Assembly (NCBI GenBank): GCA_030688105.1
Contig: JAUYIV010000121.1
Location: 1 to 5,097, forward strand
DNA from: Actinomycetota bacterium
GTDB lineage: Bacteria > Actinomycetota > Acidimicrobiia > Spongiisociales > UBA11373
Reading direction: 5' to 3'
DNA: 5,097 nt
Both the position numbers and the translations under genes were made by a program. Each line of letters begins with the position of its first letter. The first letter of the stretch is position 1. The notes beneath the pieces were generated by a model. It was not told where the DNA came from. It did no database searches and saw only the letters and a list, made by a program, of their open reading frames with translations. Shown piece after piece: positions 1-5,097 of this stretch.

Positions 1-2917
1 CGGCCAGCCGAAGCTGGGCGTCGATGGCCTGGTCGTCACCGCGCAGGGCCTTGATCGTCAGCTTGGCGGACTCCAGATCCACAGCATCTGCCGAGCCGAT
101 CACCGACTCATCCAGTTCGGCCATCAGTGCCTCGGCGTCGGATAGCCGTCCTTGGCCGATTCGGTCCCAGACGACCCAGGTCGCGAGGCGGCCGATTCCC
201 ACGCTGTCGCCGTAGCGGCGTGCGACTTCGAAACCTTCCTCCGCCAGTGAACTAGCCCGAAGCGGATCATCGAGCGCGAGGAACGCAAGGAGATTGTTAC
301 GGGCTCGGCCGGCGGGCCAGCCCAGTCCCCACTCCTCGGCCTTTCTAAGCGCGCCCTCCAGCAGGATGAATCCTTCAGTTTCCCGGCCGAGAATCAAGAG
401 GGCGCTTCCCTTGGTTATGACTTGATGGATGAGTGCGTCCCGATCGGCACCCGCCTCGAGGTCGGCCATGATCTGATCCGAGAGTTGCACCGCCTGCTCG
501 GGCTGCTCGGTCATGAAGGCGACCCTGGCCTTGGCGGCGACGAACCGCACCCAGGTCGGCCTCTCCAGCTCCCAGCCTTCGATGGTGGCGAGGATGTCCA
601 TCGCCTGCTGGGCCCGGAAGTTGTCGCATAGCGACTCTGCCTGAATGATCAATACCCGGGCGGTTCCTTGCACGTCCCCAGCCCGGCGGTAGGCGGCGGC
701 GGCCTCGGGTGCGGTCGCCGTCATCAAGTCGTCGTTTCCCGTCGCCCGGGCCGATTCGAGGGCTCGTTCGAGGATGGTCCCGATTCGGGCGGCGTCGTCG
801 GTCAGGGCGGCGGCCTGTTCGTACAGACTGAGGGCCTGGTGATGGGACTGAAGATCGGCGGCTCGGGCGGCGGCCGACATCAGAGCCTCGATGCCTTTTT
901 CGGCCAACTCGGGGGCACCGTGGGGATCGGCCTGATAAGCCCGCAGATAGTGATAGGCGACCACCGGCGCCAGCTCGGGATCGTCCGATCTCTGCAGGTA
1001 GGTGGCGGCGGCCAGGTGTTTGGCGCGTCGATCGGCCCGGGTCAGCCGGCTGTAGGCCACTTCCCGGATGAGCTCTTGGATGAATCGGTACTGGCCCCGT
1101 TCGGGTGAGGTTGGGTCGTCCTCCACGGCCAGGATCTCCGCCCGCACCAGCCGGTCAAGGGCCGCCGGCACGTGTTCAGTCCCCTCATCACCGAGAAGGG
1201 CCAGCAGGGCATCGACGGTGAAGGTTTGGCCGAGGATCGAAGCCTGCTGGAGCAACGCCCGGTCGGCCGGGTCGAGGAGATCGAGCCGGGCACCGATGAC
1301 CGACTGCAGGGAGTCGGGGATGGGGAGGCGAGAGTCGGCCTGGGAGCTACCGGCCGTTGCCGACCGCCCGCCGGCGATCCAAGTCCGGACCAGCTCGACG
1401 GCGTAGAGGGGGATCCCCGCCGACGCCTCGGCGATGCGTTCGACGTCTTCGTCGGCGAGGTCGGGCGTCAGCGCGCGGACCAGCGAGGCGATGTCGGCCG
1501 CGGCCAGCGGTCCCAGATAAGTCGAAAGGTGATTCGGTTTTCCGGCTCCCCAACCGGGATGGCGGTCGAGGAGAGCGGGACGGGCGAGGGTGATGACCAG
1601 CAGCGGATGGCGAGGTGAACGTTCGACGAGCTGCTCGATGAAGTCGACCAGCCCCGGGTCGGCCCATTGCAGATCCTCGAACACCAGCACCGTGGTGCCA
1701 TGGTCGGCGATTCGCTGGATGAACATGCGGAGCGCCGCGTACAGCTCGTCCTTTCCTCCGGAGGGAACCGGGGACAGACCGAGCAGACCTTCCAACCTGG
1801 GACCGATCCAGCGACGATCTTCGTCGTCGAGCACGTAGTCAAAGAGGGTGGCCCGCAGTCGGGTGAGGCTGGTAGCGGTGTCAGCGGTCTCTGCCAGACC
1901 GGCGAGCTGGCGAACCATCTCTCCCAGGGCCCAGAAGGTGACTCCTTCACCGTAAGCGGGAGAGCGTCCCCCCAGCCAGTGGATGGCCTCGGCCAGGCCG
2001 GAGGCGTAGGTCTCCAACTCCCACAGCAGGCGGCTCTTACCGATTCCCCCCTCGCCGACGATTGAAACGAGCCGCGGCCTCCGCTCCCGGCCCGCCACGG
2101 TCAGCTGATCCTTGAGCAGCCGCAACTCCTCCTGGCGGCCCACAAAAGGCCCCTCATGACCGTGTGTCTTCGTCCGGCCTCCCCTAACGGAAACGAACCC
2201 GACCGCTTGCCAGGTGGGGACCGGCGAAGACTTTCCTTTGAGGATCTGGGGGTCGAGGCTCGCATACTCGATGGAGTCCTCGGTCAACCGCCGGGTCGAA
2301 TCTCCCACCACGACCGTTCCCGGGGCGGCCACCGTCTGCAGGCGGGCGGCGGTGTTGACGATGTCGCCGACGACCAGACCATGTTGGTTACCTCCGGGCC
2401 CGACGGCCGTCTCACCTGACAGGATCCCTACCCGGGCGGCCAGATGGGGAACCCGGAGTTCGTCTCCGAGGGCGGCGACGGCGTCGACCAGCTCCAGACC
2501 AGCTCGCACCGCCCGCTCGGGGTCGTCCTCGTGGCTGATCTGGGCTCCCCAAAAAGCGGTGATGGCGTCGCCGATGAACTTGTCGACCTCTCCGCCGAAG
2601 CCCTCGATGATCTCTCGGGCCCGATCGAAATAACGGGTCAGCAGCCGGCGCACCTCCTCGGCGTCGGTCGATTCGGTCATCGGAGTGAACCCGACCAGAT
2701 CGGCGAACAAGGCGGTGACGAAGCGGCGCTCTTCGCCCCGAGGACGCTTCGTGGAGGTAGTCGTCGGCTCCAGGGCCTCCCCACAATCGACGCAAAAGCT
2801 GTGGTGGACGGGGTTGGCCTTCCCGCAACCTGGGCAAGGCCTTTCCAGCCGGGCTCCACACGCCGAGCAGTGCTTGTGCTCAGGCGAGTTGTCGGCCCCA
2901 CAAGACGGACAGTTCAT
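1..2917 (-). CDS. Zinc-ribbon / class III nucleotide cyclase / P-loop ATPase / TPR signalling protein (3' end outside window)
   Basis: Probable cytosolic sensor-regulator combining a nucleotide cyclase with an AAA/STAND-type ATPase. The reading frame is open from ATG at 2917 to the left edge (972 residues, no stop), and an in-frame TAG at 2932-2930 makes this the first possible Met. No good Shine-Dalgarno is visible. Domains in order: a double zinc ribbon with CxxC pairs at residues 3/6, 17/20, 28/31 and 42/45; a cyclase homology domain at about 64-240, with metal-binding Asp73 (FADLVGFT) and Asp117 (KFIGDA), adenine-selecting-type Lys113, and transition-state-type Asn188 and Arg192 (GDIVNTAARL); a P-loop ATPase from about 256 (PFVGRQEEL) with Walker A GEGGIGKS (Lys294) and Walker B LVFEDLQWAD (Asp415); then from about 640 alanine-rich helices typical of TPR repeats. 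The second substrate-selecting Asp of classical adenylate cyclases appears to be Leu181, so cAMP as product is inferred only. Similar cyclase-ATPase-TPR fusions are common in actinobacteria, usually of unknown input. Confidence 0.93.
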   Translation of the reverse strand, partial: MNCPSCGADNSPEHKHCSACGARLERPCPGCGKANPVHHSFCVDCGEALEPTTTSTKRPRGEERRFVTALFADLVGFTPMTESTDAEEVRRLLTRYFDRAREIIEGFGGEVDKFIGDAITAFWGAQISHEDDPERAVRAGLELVDAVAALGDELRVPHLAARVGILSGETAVGPGGNQHGLVVGDIVNTAARLQTVAAPGTVVVGDSTRRLTEDSIEYASLDPQILKGKSSPVPTWQAVGFVSVRGGRTKTHGHEGPFVGRQEELRLLKDQLTVAGRERRPRLVSIVGEGGIGKSRLLWELETYASGLAEAIHWLGGRSPAYGEGVTFWALGEMVRQLAGLAETADTATSLTRLRATLFDYVLDDEDRRWIGPRLEGLLGLSPVPSGGKDELYAALRMFIQRIADHGTTVLVFEDLQWADPGLVDFIEQLVERSPRHPLLVITLARPALLDRHPGWGAGKPNHLSTYLGPLAAADIASLVRALTPDLADEDVERIAEASAGIPLYAVELVRTWIAGGRSATAGSSQADSRLPIPDSLQSVIGARLDLLDPADRALLQQASILGQTFTVDALLALLGDEGTEHVPAALDRLVRAEILAVEDDPTSPERGQYRFIQELIREVAYSRLTRADRRAKHLAAATYLQRSDDPELAPVVAYHYLRAYQADPHGAPELAEKGIEALMSAAARAADLQSHHQALSLYEQAAALTDDAARIGTILERALESARATGNDDLMTATAPEAAAAYRRAGDVQGTARVLIIQAESLCDNFRAQQAMDILATIEGWELERPTWVRFVAAKARVAFMTEQPEQAVQLSDQIMADLEAGADRDALIHQVITKGSALLILGRETEGFILLEGALRKAEEWGLGWPAGRARNNLLAFLALDDPLRASSLAEEGFEVARRYGDSVGIGRLATWVVWDRIGQGRLSDAEALMAELDESVIGSADAVDLESAKLTIKALRGDDQAIDAQLRLA

Positions 2918-2998
2918 CGGTTCGGCAGGCTACTCGGCCTCTTGTTCCGACCACTCTCGATTGGTACGCGGTTCGAGAAGCGATGGACCGGAGTAGCA
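2918..2998. promoter_or_regulatory. Divergent intergenic region between the cyclase/ATPase gene and the membrane-protein gene
   Basis: This 81-nt gap lies between two divergent start codons, so it should hold the promoters of both genes. For the plus-strand gene a weak sigma70-like pair can be drawn: TTGTTC at 2942-2947, then 17 nt, then TACGCG at 2965-2970, but the -10 element is poor. No convincing -35/-10 pair is visible for the minus-strand gene, which also lacks a Shine-Dalgarno and might be leaderless. The regulatory role is inferred from gene arrangement, not from a recognised operator. Confidence 0.35.
2990..2993 (+). promoter_or_regulatory. Ribosome binding site (GGAG) of the membrane-protein gene
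   Basis: GGAG sits five bases before the ATG at 2999. This is a well-spaced Shine-Dalgarno and decides the start. The same reading frame stays open far upstream, but that upstream part is antisense to the cyclase gene. Confidence 0.6.
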
Positions 2999-3406
2999 AT
3001 GGAATCCACTGCCCGGGAGGCCTTCCTAGTCGTGTACGCCGTCCTGTGGGGAGCTGCGACACCGAGTATCGGCCGAACCCGCGCATTCTCGACGTCAGCA
3101 TGGTTCTCTGAGGCGCCTTTACTCAGGAGGCAGGCGCACCGCAGGTGGTTCTGGGGTGCGGGTATCGCGAATGTGTGCCCACTCTTGATGCTCGCCGCCG
3201 TATGGAGTTTGCTCCCACCGTCGCATGGCACAGGGTGGAGAATCCTCGGGGGTGGTTTCGGCGGTTTGGCAGTAACTGCGTTTCCGCGGTTTCTCCATGC
3301 GGGTAAGGCGGGTGTCAACAGCCCGCACGCACATGCATCCTGGGGAGCCGTGTACCTCTTGGTCCCTTCCGCAGTTGGCCTGATCATTGCGCACCTCTCC
3401 ACATGA
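2999..3406 (+). CDS. Small hypothetical integral membrane protein (four predicted TM helices)
   Basis: This gene encodes 135 residues and I do not recognise the family. Four hydrophobic stretches are visible: about residues 8-25 (FLVVYAVLWGAATPSI), 51-72 (FWGAGIANVCPLLMLAAVW), 80-97 (a glycine-rich GGGFGGLAVTAF segment) and 116-132 (YLLVPSAVGLIIAHL). Basic residues (RRQAHRR) precede the second segment, which would place that loop on the cytoplasmic side. There is no cleavable signal peptide, lipobox or catalytic motif. The ATG was chosen because GGAG lies five bases upstream. The frame remains open back to 2444, but that part lies antisense to the intact cyclase gene and has no hydrophobic pattern. 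The gene is monocistronic here, divergent from the cyclase gene and convergent with the PARG-like gene. It looks somewhat less GC-biased at third positions than its neighbours, which could mean recent acquisition or a fast-evolving gene. Being a real gene is likely, its function unknown. Confidence 0.68.
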   Translation: MESTAREAFLVVYAVLWGAATPSIGRTRAFSTSAWFSEAPLLRRQAHRRWFWGAGIANVCPLLMLAAVWSLLPPSHGTGWRILGGGFGGLAVTAFPRFLHAGKAGVNSPHAHASWGAVYLLVPSAVGLIIAHLST

Positions 3407-3454
3407 ACATCTTCTCGCACTGTGACCCTTTGCATGTCGCTGGTGGGCTCAAAG

Positions 3455-3471
3455 CGGATCGGACCGATCCG
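3455..3471. repeat. 17-nt palindrome (8-bp arms around one base)
   Basis: CGGATCGG and CCGATCCG flank a single A at 3463, making a perfect two-fold symmetric site. In RNA it could fold as a seven-base-pair stem with a GAC loop. On the minus strand it is followed by a short T run (GCTTTG), but there is no real U-tract. It could be a bidirectional terminator between convergent genes or a dimeric-protein binding site. The symmetry is directly visible; the function is not. Confidence 0.5.
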
Positions 3472-3551
3472 GAACAAGGCAAGCGCTTTCTGGCGCAATG
3501 CTTCGCGGCAGCAGCAAGATGACGTGAGTTCCCGTAGAGGTCGACGTGCAA

Positions 3552-3570
3552 ACCGGAAGAAATGTCCGGT
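3552..3570 (-). terminator. Candidate weak hairpin terminator downstream of the PARG-like gene
   Basis: ACCGGA at 3552-3557 pairs with TCCGGT at 3565-3570 across a seven-base loop. It starts about ten bases after the stop of the PARG-like gene. Read on the minus strand, the stem is followed by TTGCACG, so the T run is very short. The position fits a terminator, but the stem is only six pairs and the call is weak. Confidence 0.3.
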
Positions 3571-3579
3571 CACGACCAG

Positions 3580-4542
3580 TTAGTTGCCGTCGCTGACGCC
3601 CCACTTGTAGCCGCGGGCGAGGATCGTGTCGACCACATCCTCGGTGGCGATGTCCTCGGGAAGTCCGGCGATCACCTCCCGGGCGCTGGCCAGGGTGGCT
3701 TCACCGTCGGTTCCGGTGTGGAAGACCACCTCGTCGACGCCGGCCGATTCCGCCGCCAGGAGTTGGAGCAGCGCCATCAGTTCCTGGTTGCCGCCGTAGG
3801 CACCGCATCCCCACCAGCCGGTGTGGATCACGGTCTCGGCGTCCTCGTCGACCCGCTGAGTCTCTGCTACCGCGGCTCCGAAGCCGGTGACAGCGGTGCG
3901 AAGGATCGATGTGACGTCATCTGTCGTGTAGAGACCTCGACCATAGGCAGGAGCTTCGATGGCGAGGATGTTGGAGATCGTGGGCGGGTCGAGCTTGGTC
4001 GTCGCCTCTTCGATTTGGGCTAGGGATGCCCGGGCGAATCGGTTTCCATAGAGGCCGCCGGGGCGGGTTGGGGCCGGACCCGTGTCGATGATGCCTCGGC
4101 GAGGAACGCCACTCACCAGGATGGGAGTGGGTTCGTCTCCATCGGTCACCAGGGCCGACTCTCGCTTGGCAAGAAGTGCGATCCGAACGCTGGCCAGATC
4201 GGGATGTTCGAGGACCTGCATCTCGTCCTGGGCCAGGAGGGAACCGGCATACGCAGAGAACAAGTCGTAGTTGGCAAAGTTGAGATGCCAATGCCGGGTC
4301 GTGGCGGTGTCGGGGGAGTCGTAGGTGAAGTAGCCCGGACGAATGGTCAGTCGAGGCCGGTGCGAGCTTCGTCGGATGGGAACGTCGGTTGCGGCCCAGC
4401 GGGCGACCTCGATGCTGCCGGCGATCGGTGCCCCGACCGCAACTTTGTTGTGGAACGCCTGCTTGTTGGGATTGGTGAAGCGAGGCGGGTGGTTCCTGGC
4501 CAGTTCTTCCAAATCGAACGAGTGGCGGTAGAGCTCTCTCAT
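3580..4542 (-). CDS. Divergent poly(ADP-ribose) glycohydrolase (PARG) superfamily protein
   Basis: This 320-residue protein belongs to the macrodomain-related PARG catalytic superfamily, whose known members hydrolyse the ribose-ribose bonds of poly(ADP-ribose). It aligns without gaps to the catalytic region of human PARG as I recall it. NFAN (88-91) stands for DFAN, QDEM (105-108) for the QEE signature, then HPDLASVR (113-120) for the NPELIISR stretch. ILAIEAP (192-198) matches the IVAIDA strand, and TGWWGCGAYGGN (241-252) matches TGNWGCGAFGGD, followed by the helix LMALLQLLAAE. The catalytic Glu is retained as Glu107 and the ribose-contacting Asn as Asn91, but the preceding Glu is Asp106 and the Gly triplet of the diphosphate loop is Phe95-Ser96-Ala97. 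Altered substrate or weak activity is therefore possible. ATG at 4542 is preceded seven bases upstream by GGTGA. The start lies 17 nt after the DprA-like gene, implying one operon. No signal peptide is seen, so it is probably cytosolic. Confidence 0.85.
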   Translation of the reverse strand: MRELYRHSFDLEELARNHPPRFTNPNKQAFHNKVAVGAPIAGSIEVARWAATDVPIRRSSHRPRLTIRPGYFTYDSPDTATTRHWHLNFANYDLFSAYAGSLLAQDEMQVLEHPDLASVRIALLAKRESALVTDGDEPTPILVSGVPRRGIIDTGPAPTRPGGLYGNRFARASLAQIEEATTKLDPPTISNILAIEAPAYGRGLYTTDDVTSILRTAVTGFGAAVAETQRVDEDAETVIHTGWWGCGAYGGNQELMALLQLLAAESAGVDEVVFHTGTDGEATLASAREVIAGLPEDIATEDVVDTILARGYKWGVSDGN

Positions 4543-4559
4543 CGGAGCATCACCCAGGT
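4543..4559 (-). promoter_or_regulatory. Short operon spacer with Shine-Dalgarno-like GGTGA for the PARG-like gene
   Basis: The stop of the DprA-like gene and the ATG of the PARG-like gene are separated by 17 nt. The spacer contains GGGTGA ending seven bases before the ATG, a moderate Shine-Dalgarno. There is no room for a terminator or independent promoter, which supports co-transcription. Confidence 0.5.
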
Positions 4560-5097
4560 CTATTCGATCAGCGACATCTGGACCGGTTCGGGGTCCTCGG
4601 CCACGAGGGCGGATTGCAGGTCGCCGATCTTCCTGAGTGGTTTGGCTCCGAGGTCGGCCAGCCTGGCGTTGCCGGGTCCTTCGCCTTCACCCCGCCACAC
4701 CGCCACCCTTCCATAGCGGTGATGCATGGCCTCGGTGGCTCCCGCCCAGGTGCCGCCGGTCTCGAGGTCGGAGGCCACCACCACGGTCACCGCCGAGAGG
4801 GCGTAGATCAGCTTGTTGCGACCCATCGCGGCCCCGGTCGAGAAACCGGCGCCGGGGTGCTGCTGGCTGATCAGGCAGGTGGTGCCGGCGTCGAGGGCGG
4901 CCATGACCTCGGCCGAGCGGACGCGCTGTTGCAGGGAGTCGGCCAGGATTCCAACCACCGATCCCTCGGCCCGGTGGGCGGCGTTCATGGCTACCTGGTC
5001 GACACCGCGGGCGGCACCTGAGGTCACATGGAGGCCGAGCCTGACCGCCTCTTCGGCGAACTGCTCGGCTACCCGGGCGCCATCGGCGTCGACGTCT
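4560..5097 (-). CDS. DprA/Smf-like SLOG Rossmann-fold protein (5' end outside window)
   Basis: This is the C-terminal 178 residues of a protein resembling DprA, the RecA-loading, single-stranded-DNA-binding factor of natural transformation. The frame is open to the right edge. The GTG at 5027 lies inside the conserved HVTSGAARGVDQVAM strand-loop and is not the start. Visible landmarks are SGAARGVD (residues 26-33, phosphate-binding loop), VVGILAD (about 47-53, replacing DprA's VLGTGLD), GRNKLIYALS (92-101, the RNRIIAGLS counterpart), the strand TVVVAS, and GGTWAGATEAM (114-124, the SGSLxTA counterpart). After the Rossmann core only a tail of about 40 residues remains, so the C-terminal winged helix of many DprA proteins is absent. 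The tail ends in QMSLIE (173-178), which resembles a sliding-clamp-binding peptide. It lies upstream of, and probably in an operon with, the PARG-like gene. It may be a DprA paralogue with a nucleotide-sensing or DNA role rather than the transformation protein. Confidence 0.85.
   Translation of the reverse strand, partial: DVDADGARVAEQFAEEAVRLGLHVTSGAARGVDQVAMNAAHRAEGSVVGILADSLQQRVRSAEVMAALDAGTTCLISQQHPGAGFSTGAAMGRNKLIYALSAVTVVVASDLETGGTWAGATEAMHHRYGRVAVWRGEGEGPGNARLADLGAKPLRKIGDLQSALVAEDPEPVQMSLIE
4566..4580 (-). other. Putative sliding-clamp-binding peptide (QMSLI) at the C-terminus of the DprA-like protein
   Basis: The codons CAG ATG TCG CTG ATC encode QMSLI, followed by Glu and the stop. 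The bacterial beta-clamp motif consensus is QL[S/D]LF, and E. coli MutS carries QMSLL. The motif follows a charged, proline-containing linker (AEDPEPV), as expected for an exposed peptide. Function is inferred from similarity only. Confidence 0.4.

Larger units (their letters stand above)
3407..3579. other. Gene-free convergent intergenic region
   Basis: These 173 nt lie between the stop codons of two convergent genes. I see no supported coding region, tRNA or repeat array. It holds a 17-nt palindrome and a separate small hairpin, listed individually. An antisense open frame crosses it, but its Arg/Pro-rich product has no domain-like pattern. Confidence 0.6.

Noticed and set aside
668..1108. 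Plus-strand 146-codon Gly-rich open frame
   Set aside because: It is a shadow of the TPR/ATPase coding region on the other strand, and its Gly/Val/Gln-rich composition is typical of antisense frames in high-GC genes.
1..2917. Possible frameshift in the cyclase/ATPase gene, because no single long open frame is bounded inside the window
   Set aside because: Codon-by-codon translation of the reverse strand gives an uninterrupted frame, and Walker A Lys294 and Walker B Asp415 fall in the same phase as the start. The gene simply runs off the edge.
2444..2998. Upstream extension of the membrane-protein frame on the plus strand
   Set aside because: It is antisense to the verified, intact cyclase coding region. 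The translated part lacks structure, and the GGAG-ATG at 2990-3001 gives a clear later start.
2914..3573. Minus-strand open frame of 219 codons across the membrane gene and the convergent intergenic region
   Set aside because: The product is rich in Arg/Pro/Cys with no hydrophobic or domain pattern. It lies antisense to a gene with a proper ribosome binding site and overlaps the start of the cyclase gene in another frame.
3562..4023. Plus-strand 153-codon open frame
   Set aside because: It is antisense to the conserved C-terminal catalytic region of the PARG-like gene, which has clear family motifs.
5025..5027. GTG as the start of the DprA-like gene
   Set aside because: The codon encodes Val within the conserved strand preceding SGAARGVD, and the frame continues upstream with plausible sequence to the window edge.
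1..5097. CRISPR arrays, tRNA or rRNA genes, insertion sequences
   Set aside because: I saw no regularly spaced repeats, tRNA T-loop patterns, transposase motifs or terminal inverted repeats.

Overview
The window is GC-rich and densely coding. Three of its four genes lie on the minus strand. Codon use (strong G/C third positions) and a zinc-ribbon/cyclase/ATPase/TPR giant protein fit a high-GC actinobacterium, possibly an acidimicrobial or other environmental lineage. That placement is inference; there is no rRNA or marker gene to confirm it.

Layout. Positions 1-2917 (minus) hold the first 972 residues of a large multidomain signalling protein: two zinc ribbons, a class III nucleotide cyclase domain, a STAND-like/AAA P-loop ATPase and helical TPR-type repeats. 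It has no stop and runs off the left edge. I translated it codon by codon and found no frameshift. An 81-nt divergent gap (2918-2998) separates it from a small plus-strand gene (2999-3406) for a probable four-helix membrane protein with a clear ribosome binding site. A gene-free convergent stretch (3407-3579) contains a near-perfect 17-nt palindrome and a small hairpin just past the next gene's stop. Positions 3580-4542 (minus) encode a divergent member of the poly(ADP-ribose) glycohydrolase (PARG) superfamily. Immediately upstream, 4560-5097 (minus) is the C-terminal part of a DprA/Smf-like SLOG Rossmann-fold protein that runs off the right edge.

How the genes may work together. The DprA-like and PARG-like genes are co-directional, 17 nt apart, and almost certainly co-transcribed. 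The PARG-like protein keeps the family's second catalytic glutamate and the GCGAxGG loop, but its diphosphate-binding Gly-Gly-Gly is replaced by Phe-Ser-Ala. The DprA-like protein lacks room for a C-terminal winged helix and instead ends in QMSLIE, which resembles a sliding-clamp-binding peptide. A SLOG-fold protein next to a PARG-fold protein suggests a role in ADP-ribose- or nucleotide-linked DNA metabolism, repair or defence. This pair is the most interesting part of the window. The cyclase/ATPase gene and the membrane protein show no evident functional link to it.
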